The position numbers and the translations under genes are program-made. Positions 34,421 through 43,749 of a DNA stretch of 64,000 nucleotides are shown here, in pieces; the stretch's first letter is position 1, and each line of letters starts with the position of its first letter. Under the pieces are notes generated by a model that saw only the letters and a list, made by a program, of their open reading frames with translations, did no database searches and was not told where the DNA came from. The stretch comes from Pyronema omphalodes (lineage: Eukaryota; Ascomycota; Pezizomycetes; Pezizales; Pyronemataceae): assembly GCA_024516155.1 (NCBI GenBank), contig JAJJXM010000047.1, positions 310,001 through 374,000 on the forward strand, written 5' to 3'.

Positions 34421-36837
34421 GTTTAGGTTTGAAGGAGGAGTAGGGATGCGGGGTATGGTTTGCTTTGGCCTGCTTTGATCTGCTTTGTTTGGCGGGGATA
34501 TAGGTAGGAAAGGTAGGAAAGGTGAGGGAGGGAGGGGGAGGGGGGGTAAGAGGGCGGCATTGTTTTTTTTTGCTTTGCTTTGCTTTGCTTTGATTTACTA
34601 TGTTATATCTATCAGGTGTGTGGGGCGTTTTTTGTTATTTTCTTCTTCTCTTCTCTTCTCCTTTTTCATTTGCCATTTTTCATTTGCCATTTGCCATTTT
34701 TCATCTTTTTTTTTTTTTCGGTTGAGGGTTTCTTGTTATTGCTATTGTTTTTAGTTTGTTTTTAGTTTGTTTTAGTTTTAGTTTGTTTTTAATGGTTGTG
34801 ATTTTTTCTTTTTTTTTCTCTTTTTTTCTCTTTTTTTCTCTTTTTTTTTTTAACTTTTAACGCCTTTTTTTGTTTGATTTTGTTTCTCTGCACGTTAAGT
34901 AAGCAAGTAAGGAAGGAACAGACTGGATCTTGGCTTGGGATGGGGTTGGAACAGAATGAATTTCGGCTCGGAGTTGACAGGAGGTAGTTGACGGGAGGTA
35001 GTTGATGGGAGGGAGAATATGGACTGCGCAGATAGGCAGCTGGGATATGAACAGACGGGCAGCTGGGAGAAACGGAGCTGGGAGATATACATACATACAT
35101 ACATACACACATGAGTTAATGAATATGAATATGAATATGAATATGAATATGAAAGAAATTATTGATGATTATTGGGTTTATTGGGGTTATTGGGGTTATC
35201 TACAGTGGGTAGTGATATGATATGATATGATATGATAATTAGGGGAGGAAGAAGGAAGAAGGAGGGAGGGGGGAGGGGGAGGGGGGAGGGGGAAGAGGAA
35301 GGTGAAAGGTGAAAGGTGAAAGGTGAAAGGTGAAAGGTGAAAGGTGAAAGGTGAAAGGTGAAAGGTGAAAGGTGAAAGGTGAAAGGTGAAAGGTGAAAGG
35401 TGAAAGGTGAAAGGTGAAAGGTGAAAGGTGAAAGGTGAAAGGTGAAGAAGGTGAAAAGCAAAAGTGAAAAAATTAAAGATGCATCGCATGGCTACTTGAC
35501 TGCTTGGCTACTTTTATAACCTCTCCCATCCCAAAAGAGAACCCATAAACGAAGAGTGTACTCGGGAATCGGGATGGTACCGTTTGCTATAAGATAAATA
35601 CCCACCCGGTACCAGCAACGGTACCAGCAACGGTACTAGAAACGGTACGGATACCTTGATGCGGTGCTTACTTACTTACTTACTTATTTGCTTACTTACT
35701 GATAGCAGATAGCAGATAGAGATAAATTGATACCTAGGTACATAGCCAGCAGTTAGATTGTAGTTGAGCCAAGGGAAACAAGGGAAACAAGGGAAGCCTA
35801 AGCTTCTAAGCTTCCAAGCTTGCAGGTGCTGCTTTGCACTTTGGTTCACTGCTTGGTCTACTGCTTGGTCTATACTTTGCTTCACTTCTTTGTCTATACT
35901 TCGCTTCACTTATTGGTCTGTACTCCATACTCTATACTCAATACTCCATACTCCATACTCCATCCCCCATTCTCCCTACGTAGTATGCGGTGTGTAGCTA
36001 AACCAGTCCAGTCCAGTCCAGCCCACTCCAGCCCATTCCACTCCAGTCCAGCTCAGTGCATACAGAGAATCAGAGAATCAGAGAATCCCAGATAATAGAG
36101 AATCCCAGATAATAGAGAATCCCAGATAACAACTCCACTCTATATAATATGTATTTATGAATTTATGAATTTATACGTATATATATATATGTATATTTCT
36201 ATATACAAATATCTATATATTTGCATATAAATATATTTCTATATCTATATATTTCTATATCTATATATAAATATATTCACCATTTCTTGCCAGTAAATCG
36301 TGGGTTGTGGGTTGTGCGTTGTGTTGTGGGTTGTGTATACATAGACACACAGACAAATACGTATCAGTATAAGGGTTCTCCTATCCTAATCCTATCCTAG
36401 CTTCTAATTCCCGCCAAAGGTCCTGATCAAGTGGCAAGAACCCCCCATTGGACATGGCAAATCAACATCTCTAATCAAGAAAACTAACAGATCCCAAGAC
36501 TGCAAGGCATATTCCATATCAGGTGTCATATCTTCATCGTTACGCTGTTGTATGTACGGTAGTTTAGTGGTTACGCTGTACGGTAGTTTGGTATTTGGTG
36601 ATTTGGTGGTTACAGTAATTTGGTTGTTACAGTGATTTGGTGGTTACAGTAATCTGGTGGTGTTTGTGTTTGTGTATGTGTATGTGTTTCCCGCCACCCG
36701 GTAACTAAGAGGATCTAGAGGATCTAGAGGATCTAGGAACTTTAAAGAAAATTAAAAGAAAATTAAAATGGTATACATACCACATTTTTAAGCTTTGGAT
36801 TCACTACATTGTAGATTGTAGATCCCAGGTGGGTATC
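34421..36837. other. Intergenic, dense simple sequence
   Basis: No gene. Contents in order: GCTTTG iterations (34560-34590); CATTTGCCATTTTT repeats (34665-34700); TTTTAGTTTG and TCTCTTTTTT repeats (34745-34850); ACATAC and GAATAT tracts (35088-35152); the 7-bp array listed separately; CTTACTTA (35670-35700); CCAGTCCAG and AGAGAATCC repeats (36005-36122); an AT-rich TATATA/TTTCTATA region (36178-36275); and GTGGTTACAGTAATTTG repeats (36540-36660). Confidence 0.55.
35300..35446. repeat. 7-bp tandem array (AGGTGAA)21
   Basis: About 21 nearly perfect 7-bp units, bordered on the left by G-rich DNA. The minus-strand reading gives repeated HLSPFTF frames that are artefacts. Confidence 0.97.
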
Positions 36838-36850
36838 ATGACGCCTGGCC
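36838..36850 (+). repeat. LINE target-site duplication, left copy
   Basis: ATGACGCCTGGCC, identical over 13 bp to 43737-43749. It marks the 5' boundary of the element. Confidence 0.93.
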
Positions 36851-37161
36851 AGTAGCGAGGTACTCGATATCGTCGGTGACTTCCACCTCCACGAAAAAGA
36901 AAAAAAAGATTCCTGACAAACTTCCGAATCCGAAGAGAAAGAATACTGATTACCAAGCGAGATAGAAAGAAAAGGGAATCCTCAGGGCGAATTCAACCCC
37001 TCGAGCGGCATCAAGGGACGAGCTCCTGGTTCTGGCTGAACTCCAGCGAGAATCAGGTCCCCGGACCACAGGGCCAACCCAACAAGACCCCCAAAACAGA
37101 ACCACAACCCCTCTCCCCCCCCCAGATCTAAAGAAAAACAAAAAAAAAAGAGAACACCAAA

Positions 37162-38886
37162 ATGCCGCCTATTCGGAAAGAACCCGGAAAGGTCATACAC
37201 CCCAAAAAGAGCGCTCAGAAAAGCGCTCGGTACCAAGCTCACTCGGAGCTGGGCCACAACGACGCCACCCAACAGCCTGAGAACGAGATGGACACCACCG
37301 AAAATGAGGAACTACAGGGCAACAAACCATTTCAATTAACAACAGCTGATTTCGATCCAAAGCGGATCAACCCGGAATTGGATGGAAGAGGAAATCATGT
37401 CACTGCCGGAGAAAAGCGAAGAAGAATGGAGCAGGAAGCCCATAGAAATCGTGAGGAAGAGAAACAAAGCTCTGTTGATATGAGGATTCAATCTGAACTC
37501 TTGAAACGAATCGAGGAGCTGACACGGATAGTAAATATGGTGCAGAAAACACAACACAATACCCTAGAGCAACTGAAGAAATTACAACAGCGGGACCGAT
37601 GCAGGCAAGAGACAGAAAAAACAGGACCAAGCGACGCTGGTATGACAAACTACAACAATTCTTCCGTAAACCCCAGACATGAGGGGTCAGAATCAGACTA
37701 TTGGTACAATGTGTCGCAACAGTATCGAAAACTCCTCTACGACAACAAGATCGAAGCACCAGCCCTTCCCGAACGCCATGCCTCAGGGAAGAAAATTATG
37801 GAAATCAACAAGCCAGTTTCGACTCAAAACAAAACCCAACCTATGCCTCAAGCATATACCTTCGCGGCGGCAGTCAAAAGCCCTGCACCCCAGAGCTCCC
37901 TCAGAACACCAATCTTCACCTCAAACGGAATCCCAAATAGCAACACCCAAATCAAGAAACATGTACCCAAAATTGGACCAAAGAAATCCAACACCCCCCC
38001 GAAGGAAATAGTGATCCCATGCTCAGATCCAACAGCCCTACCTGACAGCGCAAGAGCCACAGTAGGCAAAGCCATTGAGCAGGCTCTCCGATCTGCTAAT
38101 GCACCGGTGAATATTGGCATACTGACGGTTGGAAAAAATCAATCTGGCAATCTCCTCATAACCCCCAGACGAGACACTCCTATGCCTTTGCTGATGACAT
38201 ATCTGCCCCTCCTAGAAAATACGGTGAAGGCAATCCACCCTTCGCTGAAAGCCCCAAAAGCAGCGGAGAGGTGGTACAAGCTGGCAATACATGGTATTCC
38301 AGTCGACAGCTTCCCAGATGACAACAATGGCATGCAAGCTCTCAAGCTTGAAATAGAACAGAAGAACAAGGTAACCCTGGCTACCACACCACGATACATG
38401 TCCCATCCGGACAAAAGGGCCGGAAAGGCAGCGTCCAGCGTTGTCATTGCCCTTGTATCTAGTGAAGAATACAAATCCCTAAAGAAAAACAAAGTCATAA
38501 TTGAATATGACATCAAGAAGGTAACCCCTTTTTACACGGCACGCAGTACTGACCAATGCAGAAGATGTCAGGAATATGGACATCACCATGCCACATGCAC
38601 ATCCCAGCGAGGCCCAACGTGTGCGCTGTGTGGGCAAAAGCATCCAACAGAAGAACACTACTGCCTGAGATGCCCGGAACGGAAAGGAAGAGGATGTGCT
38701 CATATTCCGTACAAATGTGCTAACTGTGAGGAAACAGGACAAACTGACACTGCTCACCCTGCCTTTGGAACAAAGTGCCCAATGAGAATTCGGGTCATGA
38801 AAAGCGCATGGGACAAAACAAAGGCAGTCAATGAAACAGCACAAACAACACCCCCCGAAGACCTCACGATGACAACTGATGCCTAG
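37162..38886 (+). CDS. LINE ORF1, gag-like nucleic-acid-binding protein
   Basis: 574 aa. Structural/nucleic-acid chaperone protein of the retrotransposon RNP. The N-terminal half is hydrophilic, with a probable coiled-coil around residues 105-155 (RIEELTRIVNMVQKTQHNTL). The C-terminal part has three Cys/His knuckles: CRRCQEYGHHHATC (C-x2-C-x4-H-x4-C, near residue 466), CALCGQKHPTEEHYC, and CANCEETGQTDTAHPAF followed by GTKC. This three-knuckle arrangement is usual for Tad/I/Jockey-type gag proteins. The start is the first ATG after the 5' UTR, in an A-rich context (ACCAAAATG). The stop TAG lies inside the ORF2 start (ATGCCTAG), which suggests coupled termination-reinitiation. Confidence 0.92.
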   Translation: MPPIRKEPGKVIHPKKSAQKSARYQAHSELGHNDATQQPENEMDTTENEELQGNKPFQLTTADFDPKRINPELDGRGNHVTAGEKRRRMEQEAHRNREEEKQSSVDMRIQSELLKRIEELTRIVNMVQKTQHNTLEQLKKLQQRDRCRQETEKTGPSDAGMTNYNNSSVNPRHEGSESDYWYNVSQQYRKLLYDNKIEAPALPERHASGKKIMEINKPVSTQNKTQPMPQAYTFAAAVKSPAPQSSLRTPIFTSNGIPNSNTQIKKHVPKIGPKKSNTPPKEIVIPCSDPTALPDSARATVGKAIEQALRSANAPVNIGILTVGKNQSGNLLITPRRDTPMPLLMTYLPLLENTVKAIHPSLKAPKAAERWYKLAIHGIPVDSFPDDNNGMQALKLEIEQKNKVTLATTPRYMSHPDKRAGKAASSVVIALVSSEEYKSLKKNKVIIEYDIKKVTPFYTARSTDQCRRCQEYGHHHATCTSQRGPTCALCGQKHPTEEHYCLRCPERKGRGCAHIPYKCANCEETGQTDTAHPAFGTKCPMRIRVMKSAWDKTKAVNETAQTTPPEDLTMTTDA

Positions 38887-41800
38887 TTATACACCTAGTG
38901 CAGCAACCTTACGAATTATAACCCATAATATAAACCGAAGTACAAATGTTCTTAATACATTGCTCAACACCTTAGGTAATACTGCAGATATTATACTAAT
39001 TCAAGAAGCCAATATTACAAACACAAAATACACAGTAAGCCACCCCGATTTTACTCTACTGCACCCGAGCAAAGGCAGCCGCCATTCAATCAGAACAGCA
39101 GCATACATCACACGAAACAATCCACACCTACATGTTACCCCGAGGCTAGACATCTGTGAGGATTCAGATCTCCAAATTCTAGAAGTCAGCACGCCACTTA
39201 TCCCTACCTTTCACTTAATCAATATGTATAATGAAAAAGAACCCTCAACACGCCTGTACACTATTCCCCGCTGCTTCCCTAACTTGAACTTCCCCCACAG
39301 ATGTGTGATAACTGGTGATTTCAATGCACACCATGCGCTCTGGAACACCCAGACTACTAACCCAGTACGATCAACTGAGATAATCCAACTCCTGGAAGAA
39401 GAGGGATGGCAATTAATCAACACCCCAGACGTTCCTACTTACCAGTACAAAAATGGGCAGGGATCCTCGGTGCTGGATCTGACAATAGCAACACCTGGAA
39501 TGACAAGAGAAGTAACTAATTGGGCAGTTGACGATGACAATGCCACTGGGTCAGACCATGAGGTCATTGTTTTCGAAATAAATTCCCTACACCCCGATGT
39601 GGAATACAGAGGGCCATCTCCCCGGCTCAACTGGAAAAAGACCAACTGGGAAAACTTTTCCTCAATCCTACAAAAGCTTTCACAGTCATGCCGAAGAGCA
39701 TGGGATACAGACAGGGAAATGCCAGAGGATCATGTATTGGATGCCCAAGCGGAGCAGCTAAGGGACATAATCCTAGAGGCAGCAACTGCTTCTACCCCAC
39801 TGGTGAAGCCATCACCAAGATCGAAGCGATGGTGGACAGATGAAATTAAGGAAAGCAGAAAAACAATGAACGTAGCCAGGAAACGATGGCAAGGTACACG
39901 AACACAGGAATACCATGAGGAGTTCAAAAGATTGCGGAACCTACATTTCCGAAAGATTCGCCATGCCAAAGACTCCCTCTGGAAGGAATACCTGGCCCAC
40001 GCAGAAGGGGCTGATATATGGGCGGCTTTTCGATATACCAATCCCAGACAACCAAAGATTATCCCTACATTAAATCTCTTGAGCGCAGGAACAATACAAA
40101 AGTGCACAGACTTCAAGTCAAAAGCTCGGGCATTTAAATCCCTATTCCCTACACCTCCATCGGCAACCCCAACGCAAGAATCACAAGGAAAGCCTCCACT
40201 CCCATGGAAGACATTCTTGAAAGAGGAAATCCAGATGGCTATCTTTGCACCATCACCCAACAAAGCACCAGGGCCCGACAAAATCACATTTGCCTGCTTA
40301 CGTCAAGCGTACCTGGCGATTCCAGAACATTTTCACACGCTCTATGCAACATTGGGGAGGGTGGGATATCAACCCCGAAGCTGGAGACAGGCCACAACAA
40401 TAATTACAGCAAAGCCAAACAAAGCTGATTATAGCAACCCAAAATCATATCGGCCAATTGCATTACTGAATTGCCTTGGAAAGGTCCTTGAGAAACTGAT
40501 GGCAACTAGGCTCAGCCAGATGGCGGAAGCGTATGGATTGCTGCATCAGGACCAGATCGGGGGAAGACCATTCAGGTCCGCTGTTGATGCAGCGATGGCT
40601 CTAACACATGAGGTGGAAACTGCAGAGAAGAAAAAATTAATCACCACAGCACTTTTCCTAGATGTGCGAGGAGCCTTTGATAATGTATCATCACCTCGAC
40701 TTATCAACACCATGAGACATCTAGGATGCCCGGAGCCAGTTGTAAAATGGGCAACCTCCTTCCTCAGCCACAGAACCATGGCTCTCTCATTCGATGGACA
40801 AACAGAAACACAAAACCCAATCAGTACTGGAATACCTCAAGGGTCACCGGCCTCTCCAATGTTATTCCTATTATACCTGCGCCCACTTTTCGACAGACTC
40901 AGCCTACGTCATCCTGAGGTATGGACACCAAGTTTCATTGACGATGTGGGCCTGGTAGTTCATGGTCCAACCAGAGAAGGAAATTCAAGAAAACTGGAGG
41001 CAGTTGCAAAAACCGCATTTCAATGGGCAGAAAGAAACGCAGTAGCTTTTGATGATGACAAGTCAGAAATGTTGCATTTCTATCGAGCCAAGAAGGATGA
41101 AGACAGAGAAGAAGAGAAGATTACTTTACCAAATGGTACAGTGGTGTCACCGGGGACTCGAGGAGGAAAAAGGGATGTTGTCAGGTGGATAGGAATTTAT
41201 TTTGATAGAAAGCTGACATTTAAACACCATGTGCATGTAAAGCTGACTGCCGCCTCCAGATCCTTCAGTGCCCTATGTAGCCTTGTCCGCTTCCAAACAG
41301 GTTTGTCCCCAGCAGCTGCACGCTTACTTTACTGTGCCTGTGTCCAATCTAGGTCCGATTTTGGAGTAGAGATCTGGTGGAAAGGACAGAAAGTCCTGGC
41401 CGAAAAAATGCAGCTTCAACAAAATCAAGCCTTGAGGAGGATCCTAAATGCGTTCCAATCGACACCTATAATGGCCCTACACAACGAATGTGCAATACCA
41501 CCGGTGACGGTCAGACTCAATGGAAAACAAAGGAACTATGCCCTAAGACTTCTTACACTCCCACCAAGACATCCTGTGGCTTCCAGGTGTCCATCCTCCT
41601 TCCCAATCCCAAATCACTTCGGAAATTCACTACAATCTAACCGGGAATATGACTGTCAATGGCAAAGTGGACTTGGAGCACCCTCGCGGCTGTCTGGCTT
41701 ACTCCAATACCTGGGAGCATGGCTATCTCCCACAGACACAGTGGAGGACACAGCTCAACCAACCATGACACCTTGGGACAAGAACGGCATCCATACCGAA

Positions 41801-42877
41801 ATCGAAGAAAGCCCGAAAGAAGACGCCGCCAGAATTCACCTAAATAGACTGCAAGAACTACAAGGGGAAGACAACAATATCATCATATACACAGACGGCT
41901 CATCGAAGGAAGATCAAACAGGGGCTGGAGTCTACATTCCTCATGGACTCCCGCAAATAATCAAAACCACAATACCGATGGGAGAAACAAGTGAGGTCTA
42001 TGATGCAGAACTTCGAGCGATACTTGAAGGCCTCGAGAAGGCTGCATCATTTATCAAGCGACACAAGGCATCCAATCGACATATCTACATCTTTAGTGAC
42101 AACCAGTCAGCGATCCGTAGGATAAGACACCTCCAAAGGGGACCCGGCCAAGATATTGCCCGAAACATCCATGAAATTACGAAAACCCTGATGAAATTCA
42201 ACACTGAAATAACAATCTCATGGGTACCGGGACACACACAAATCCAAGGAAATGAGATAGCAGATGACCTCGCCAAAGCTGCAACCTCTCAGAAACCGGA
42301 CCGCACACCTGTGGTATCCATCTCCTGGCTGAAAAGACAAACCCGAGGCCAGAAACTGAAGGAGTGGAAGGAATGGTACGAACAACAAAAACAGCCAAAA
42401 ACATACAAATCACCTCATTCAAGACAGCTAGACATTGCATACACAAATACCACCCGCAAAATCTCATCAGCCATCCTAGGCCTGAGAACTGGTCATGGAT
42501 ATTTTCTGGATTACCTATCAAAGACGAACTCCGAAAAATATCCTTCACCCAGATGCACCTGTCCAATGCAACCCCCACAAACACCCAAACACCTCATCCT
42601 AGGCTGCCCAAAATACCAAGTACAGAGGAATAAACTCCGCCGCGAACTGAAACTTCACAGGAACCACCCTGCACCACTCCAAGTGATACTCCACTCTCCC
42701 GATGGAACCAAGGCCCTTACCACTATGATCTCTACTACCAAGATTGCCACCGCAGAGTGGATACAGGCACAGGTAAGTAATGCTCCCGCTCTGGAAGATG
42801 ACCCGGAAGGAAGGAGAACAGGCTGGGGAACACTGATCGAATCTGAGAACGAGCACGAAGCGGTTCGGAGCGAATAA
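38879..42877 (+). CDS. LINE ORF2, APE endonuclease - reverse transcriptase - RNase H
   Basis: 1332 aa replicase. The APE-type endonuclease (about residues 1-230) shows RIITHNINRS, IILIQEANI, VITGDFNAHHALWN and GSDHEVIV, i.e. the N, E, DxN and SDH catalytic set. The reverse transcriptase (about 430-720) shows NKAPGPDKIT, YRPIALLNCLGKVLEKL, GGRPFRSAVDAA, LFLDVRGAFDNV, GIPQGSPASPMLFLLY and the active site as FIDD (near 686). The RNase H domain (about 1000-1130) shows YTDGSS, AELRAILEGL, FSDNQSAI and WVPGHTQIQGNEIADDLA, with all four acidic residues and the His kept. A C-terminal CTCPMQ..H..C zinc-knuckle-like motif lies near 1226-1242. It is in a different frame from ORF1 with an 8-nt overlap. 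No disabling lesion seen. Confidence 0.95.
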   Translation: MPSYTPSAATLRIITHNINRSTNVLNTLLNTLGNTADIILIQEANITNTKYTVSHPDFTLLHPSKGSRHSIRTAAYITRNNPHLHVTPRLDICEDSDLQILEVSTPLIPTFHLINMYNEKEPSTRLYTIPRCFPNLNFPHRCVITGDFNAHHALWNTQTTNPVRSTEIIQLLEEEGWQLINTPDVPTYQYKNGQGSSVLDLTIATPGMTREVTNWAVDDDNATGSDHEVIVFEINSLHPDVEYRGPSPRLNWKKTNWENFSSILQKLSQSCRRAWDTDREMPEDHVLDAQAEQLRDIILEAATASTPLVKPSPRSKRWWTDEIKESRKTMNVARKRWQGTRTQEYHEEFKRLRNLHFRKIRHAKDSLWKEYLAHAEGADIWAAFRYTNPRQPKIIPTLNLLSAGTIQKCTDFKSKARAFKSLFPTPPSATPTQESQGKPPLPWKTFLKEEIQMAIFAPSPNKAPGPDKITFACLRQAYLAIPEHFHTLYATLGRVGYQPRSWRQATTIITAKPNKADYSNPKSYRPIALLNCLGKVLEKLMATRLSQMAEAYGLLHQDQIGGRPFRSAVDAAMALTHEVETAEKKKLITTALFLDVRGAFDNVSSPRLINTMRHLGCPEPVVKWATSFLSHRTMALSFDGQTETQNPISTGIPQGSPASPMLFLLYLRPLFDRLSLRHPEVWTPSFIDDVGLVVHGPTREGNSRKLEAVAKTAFQWAERNAVAFDDDKSEMLHFYRAKKDEDREEEKITLPNGTVVSPGTRGGKRDVVRWIGIYFDRKLTFKHHVHVKLTAASRSFSALCSLVRFQTGLSPAAARLLYCACVQSRSDFGVEIWWKGQKVLAEKMQLQQNQALRRILNAFQSTPIMALHNECAIPPVTVRLNGKQRNYALRLLTLPPRHPVASRCPSSFPIPNHFGNSLQSNREYDCQWQSGLGAPSRLSGLLQYLGAWLSPTDTVEDTAQPTMTPWDKNGIHTEIEESPKEDAARIHLNRLQELQGEDNNIIIYTDGSSKEDQTGAGVYIPHGLPQIIKTTIPMGETSEVYDAELRAILEGLEKAASFIKRHKASNRHIYIFSDNQSAIRRIRHLQRGPGQDIARNIHEITKTLMKFNTEITISWVPGHTQIQGNEIADDLAKAATSQKPDRTPVVSISWLKRQTRGQKLKEWKEWYEQQKQPKTYKSPHSRQLDIAYTNTTRKISSAILGLRTGHGYFLDYLSKTNSEKYPSPRCTCPMQPPQTPKHLILGCPKYQVQRNKLRRELKLHRNHPAPLQVILHSPDGTKALTTMISTTKIATAEWIQAQVSNAPALEDDPEGRRTGWGTLIESENEHEAVRSE

Positions 42878-42889
42878 GACGAATAATGC

Positions 42890-42892
<3 letters not shown>

Positions 42893-42954
<62 letters not shown>
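42893..42954 (+). repeat. A62 homopolymer inside the LINE 3' UTR
   Basis: 62 consecutive A beginning 15 nt after the ORF2 stop codon. It resembles a poly(A) tail, but the duplicated target site lies about 780 bp further on, so it is internal to the inserted unit. Confidence 0.97.
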
Positions 42955-42956
<2 letters not shown>

Positions 42957-43074
42957 CTGAAGACAGATACATAATTATGTACATAGAGAGCCGAAGAACA
43001 GCAAGAGCAAGAAATGGTAGCGCGCGGGAAAGGCAAAAGAGAAGAAGTGAGAGGAAGAAGAGGACCAGTGTAAT

Positions 43075-43480
43075 TGAGCAGAGAAGAGAGGAGAAGAGAG
43101 GAGAGGAGCAGAGAGGATTGAAGTAGAGAGGCGAGGAGAGTAGAGGAGAGGCGAGGAGAGAGAGGAGCGGCGAGGAGAGAAGGAGGAGAGAAGAGGAGAG
43201 AAGAGGAGAGAAAAGGAGAGAAGAGGAGAGGCGAGGAGAGAAGAGGAGAGTCGAGGAAAGAAGAGGAGAGGCGAGGAGAGAAGAGGAGAGGCGAGGAGAG
43301 AAGAGGAGAGGCGAGGAGAGAAGAGGAGAGGCGAGAAGAGAAGAGGAGAGGCGAGGAGAGAAGAGGAGAGGCGAGGAGAGAAGAGGAGAGGCGAGGAGAG
43401 AAGAGGAGAGGCGAAGAGAGAAGAGGAGAGTTAAGGAGAGCATAGGAAGGCAGAGGAGAGCAGAAGAGAGCAAAGAGAGG
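43075..43480 (+). repeat. GA-rich 20-bp repeat field in the LINE 3' UTR
   Basis: Polypurine sequence with a 20-bp period (AAGAGGAGAGGCGAGGAGAG) clearest at 43260-43420 and decaying at both edges. The minus strand has two overlapping artificial open frames of about 350 codons (Ser/Leu/Pro repeats) that I do not accept as genes. Confidence 0.92.
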
Positions 43481-43736
43481 GTACGAACAACGAAGTGAGA
43501 GGGTAGAGTGAGAGTGCCGGGAGGGAAAAGAGCAAACAGGGCTCCAAAATGTAACGACGAGAATGAAAACCAGCAGAAGGAAGAGAGGTGGCAACAGGCC
43601 CAAGAAATGAAGTACGCTCTGGGGCGGATCCCAGCGAGACTCCAAGGTAACAGCTGGAGCCTCGAAATGTAAATAGACTGTAGCATACGTCATAACCTTA
43701 AGGTTGGGAACGTTCAAGAAAATCAAATCAAATCAA

Positions 43737-43749
43737 ATGACGCCTGGCC
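43737..43749 (+). repeat. LINE target-site duplication, right copy
   Basis: ATGACGCCTGGCC following the AATCAAA tail; matches 36838-36850 exactly. The empty site would read GGGTATC, the 13 bp once, then TAGCC. Confidence 0.93.

Larger units (their letters stand above)
36851..43736 (+). mobile_element. Full-length non-LTR retrotransposon (Tad/I-like LINE)
   Basis: About 6.9 kb between perfect 13-bp target-site duplications. Order: 311-nt 5' UTR (36851-37161), ORF1 (gag-like), ORF2 (endonuclease-RT-RNase H) overlapping ORF1 by 8 nt, then a roughly 860-nt 3' UTR with an A62 run, a GA-rich 20-bp repeat field and a closing AATCAAATCAAATCAA tail. Both ORFs are free of stops and frameshifts, so the insertion is young and may be competent. 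Assignment to the fungal Tad1/I group rests on the two-ORF layout, zinc knuckles in ORF1, and an APE endonuclease plus RNase H in ORF2. No sign of repeat-induced point mutation (no C-to-T stop codons) is seen in the ORFs. The right-hand boundary is ambiguous by a base or two because of A bases. Confidence 0.92.

Noticed and set aside
42893..42954. A62 as the 3' terminus of the LINE
   Set aside because: The exact 13-bp target-site duplication lies after a second tail at 43736, and the 10.3-kb relic shares that distal tail.
42599..43726. Two long overlapping minus-strand open frames (375 and 343 codons) of Ser/Leu/Pro repeats
   Set aside because: They are the complement of the LINE 3' UTR polypurine repeats and A62 (read as poly-Phe); no domain and periodic composition.
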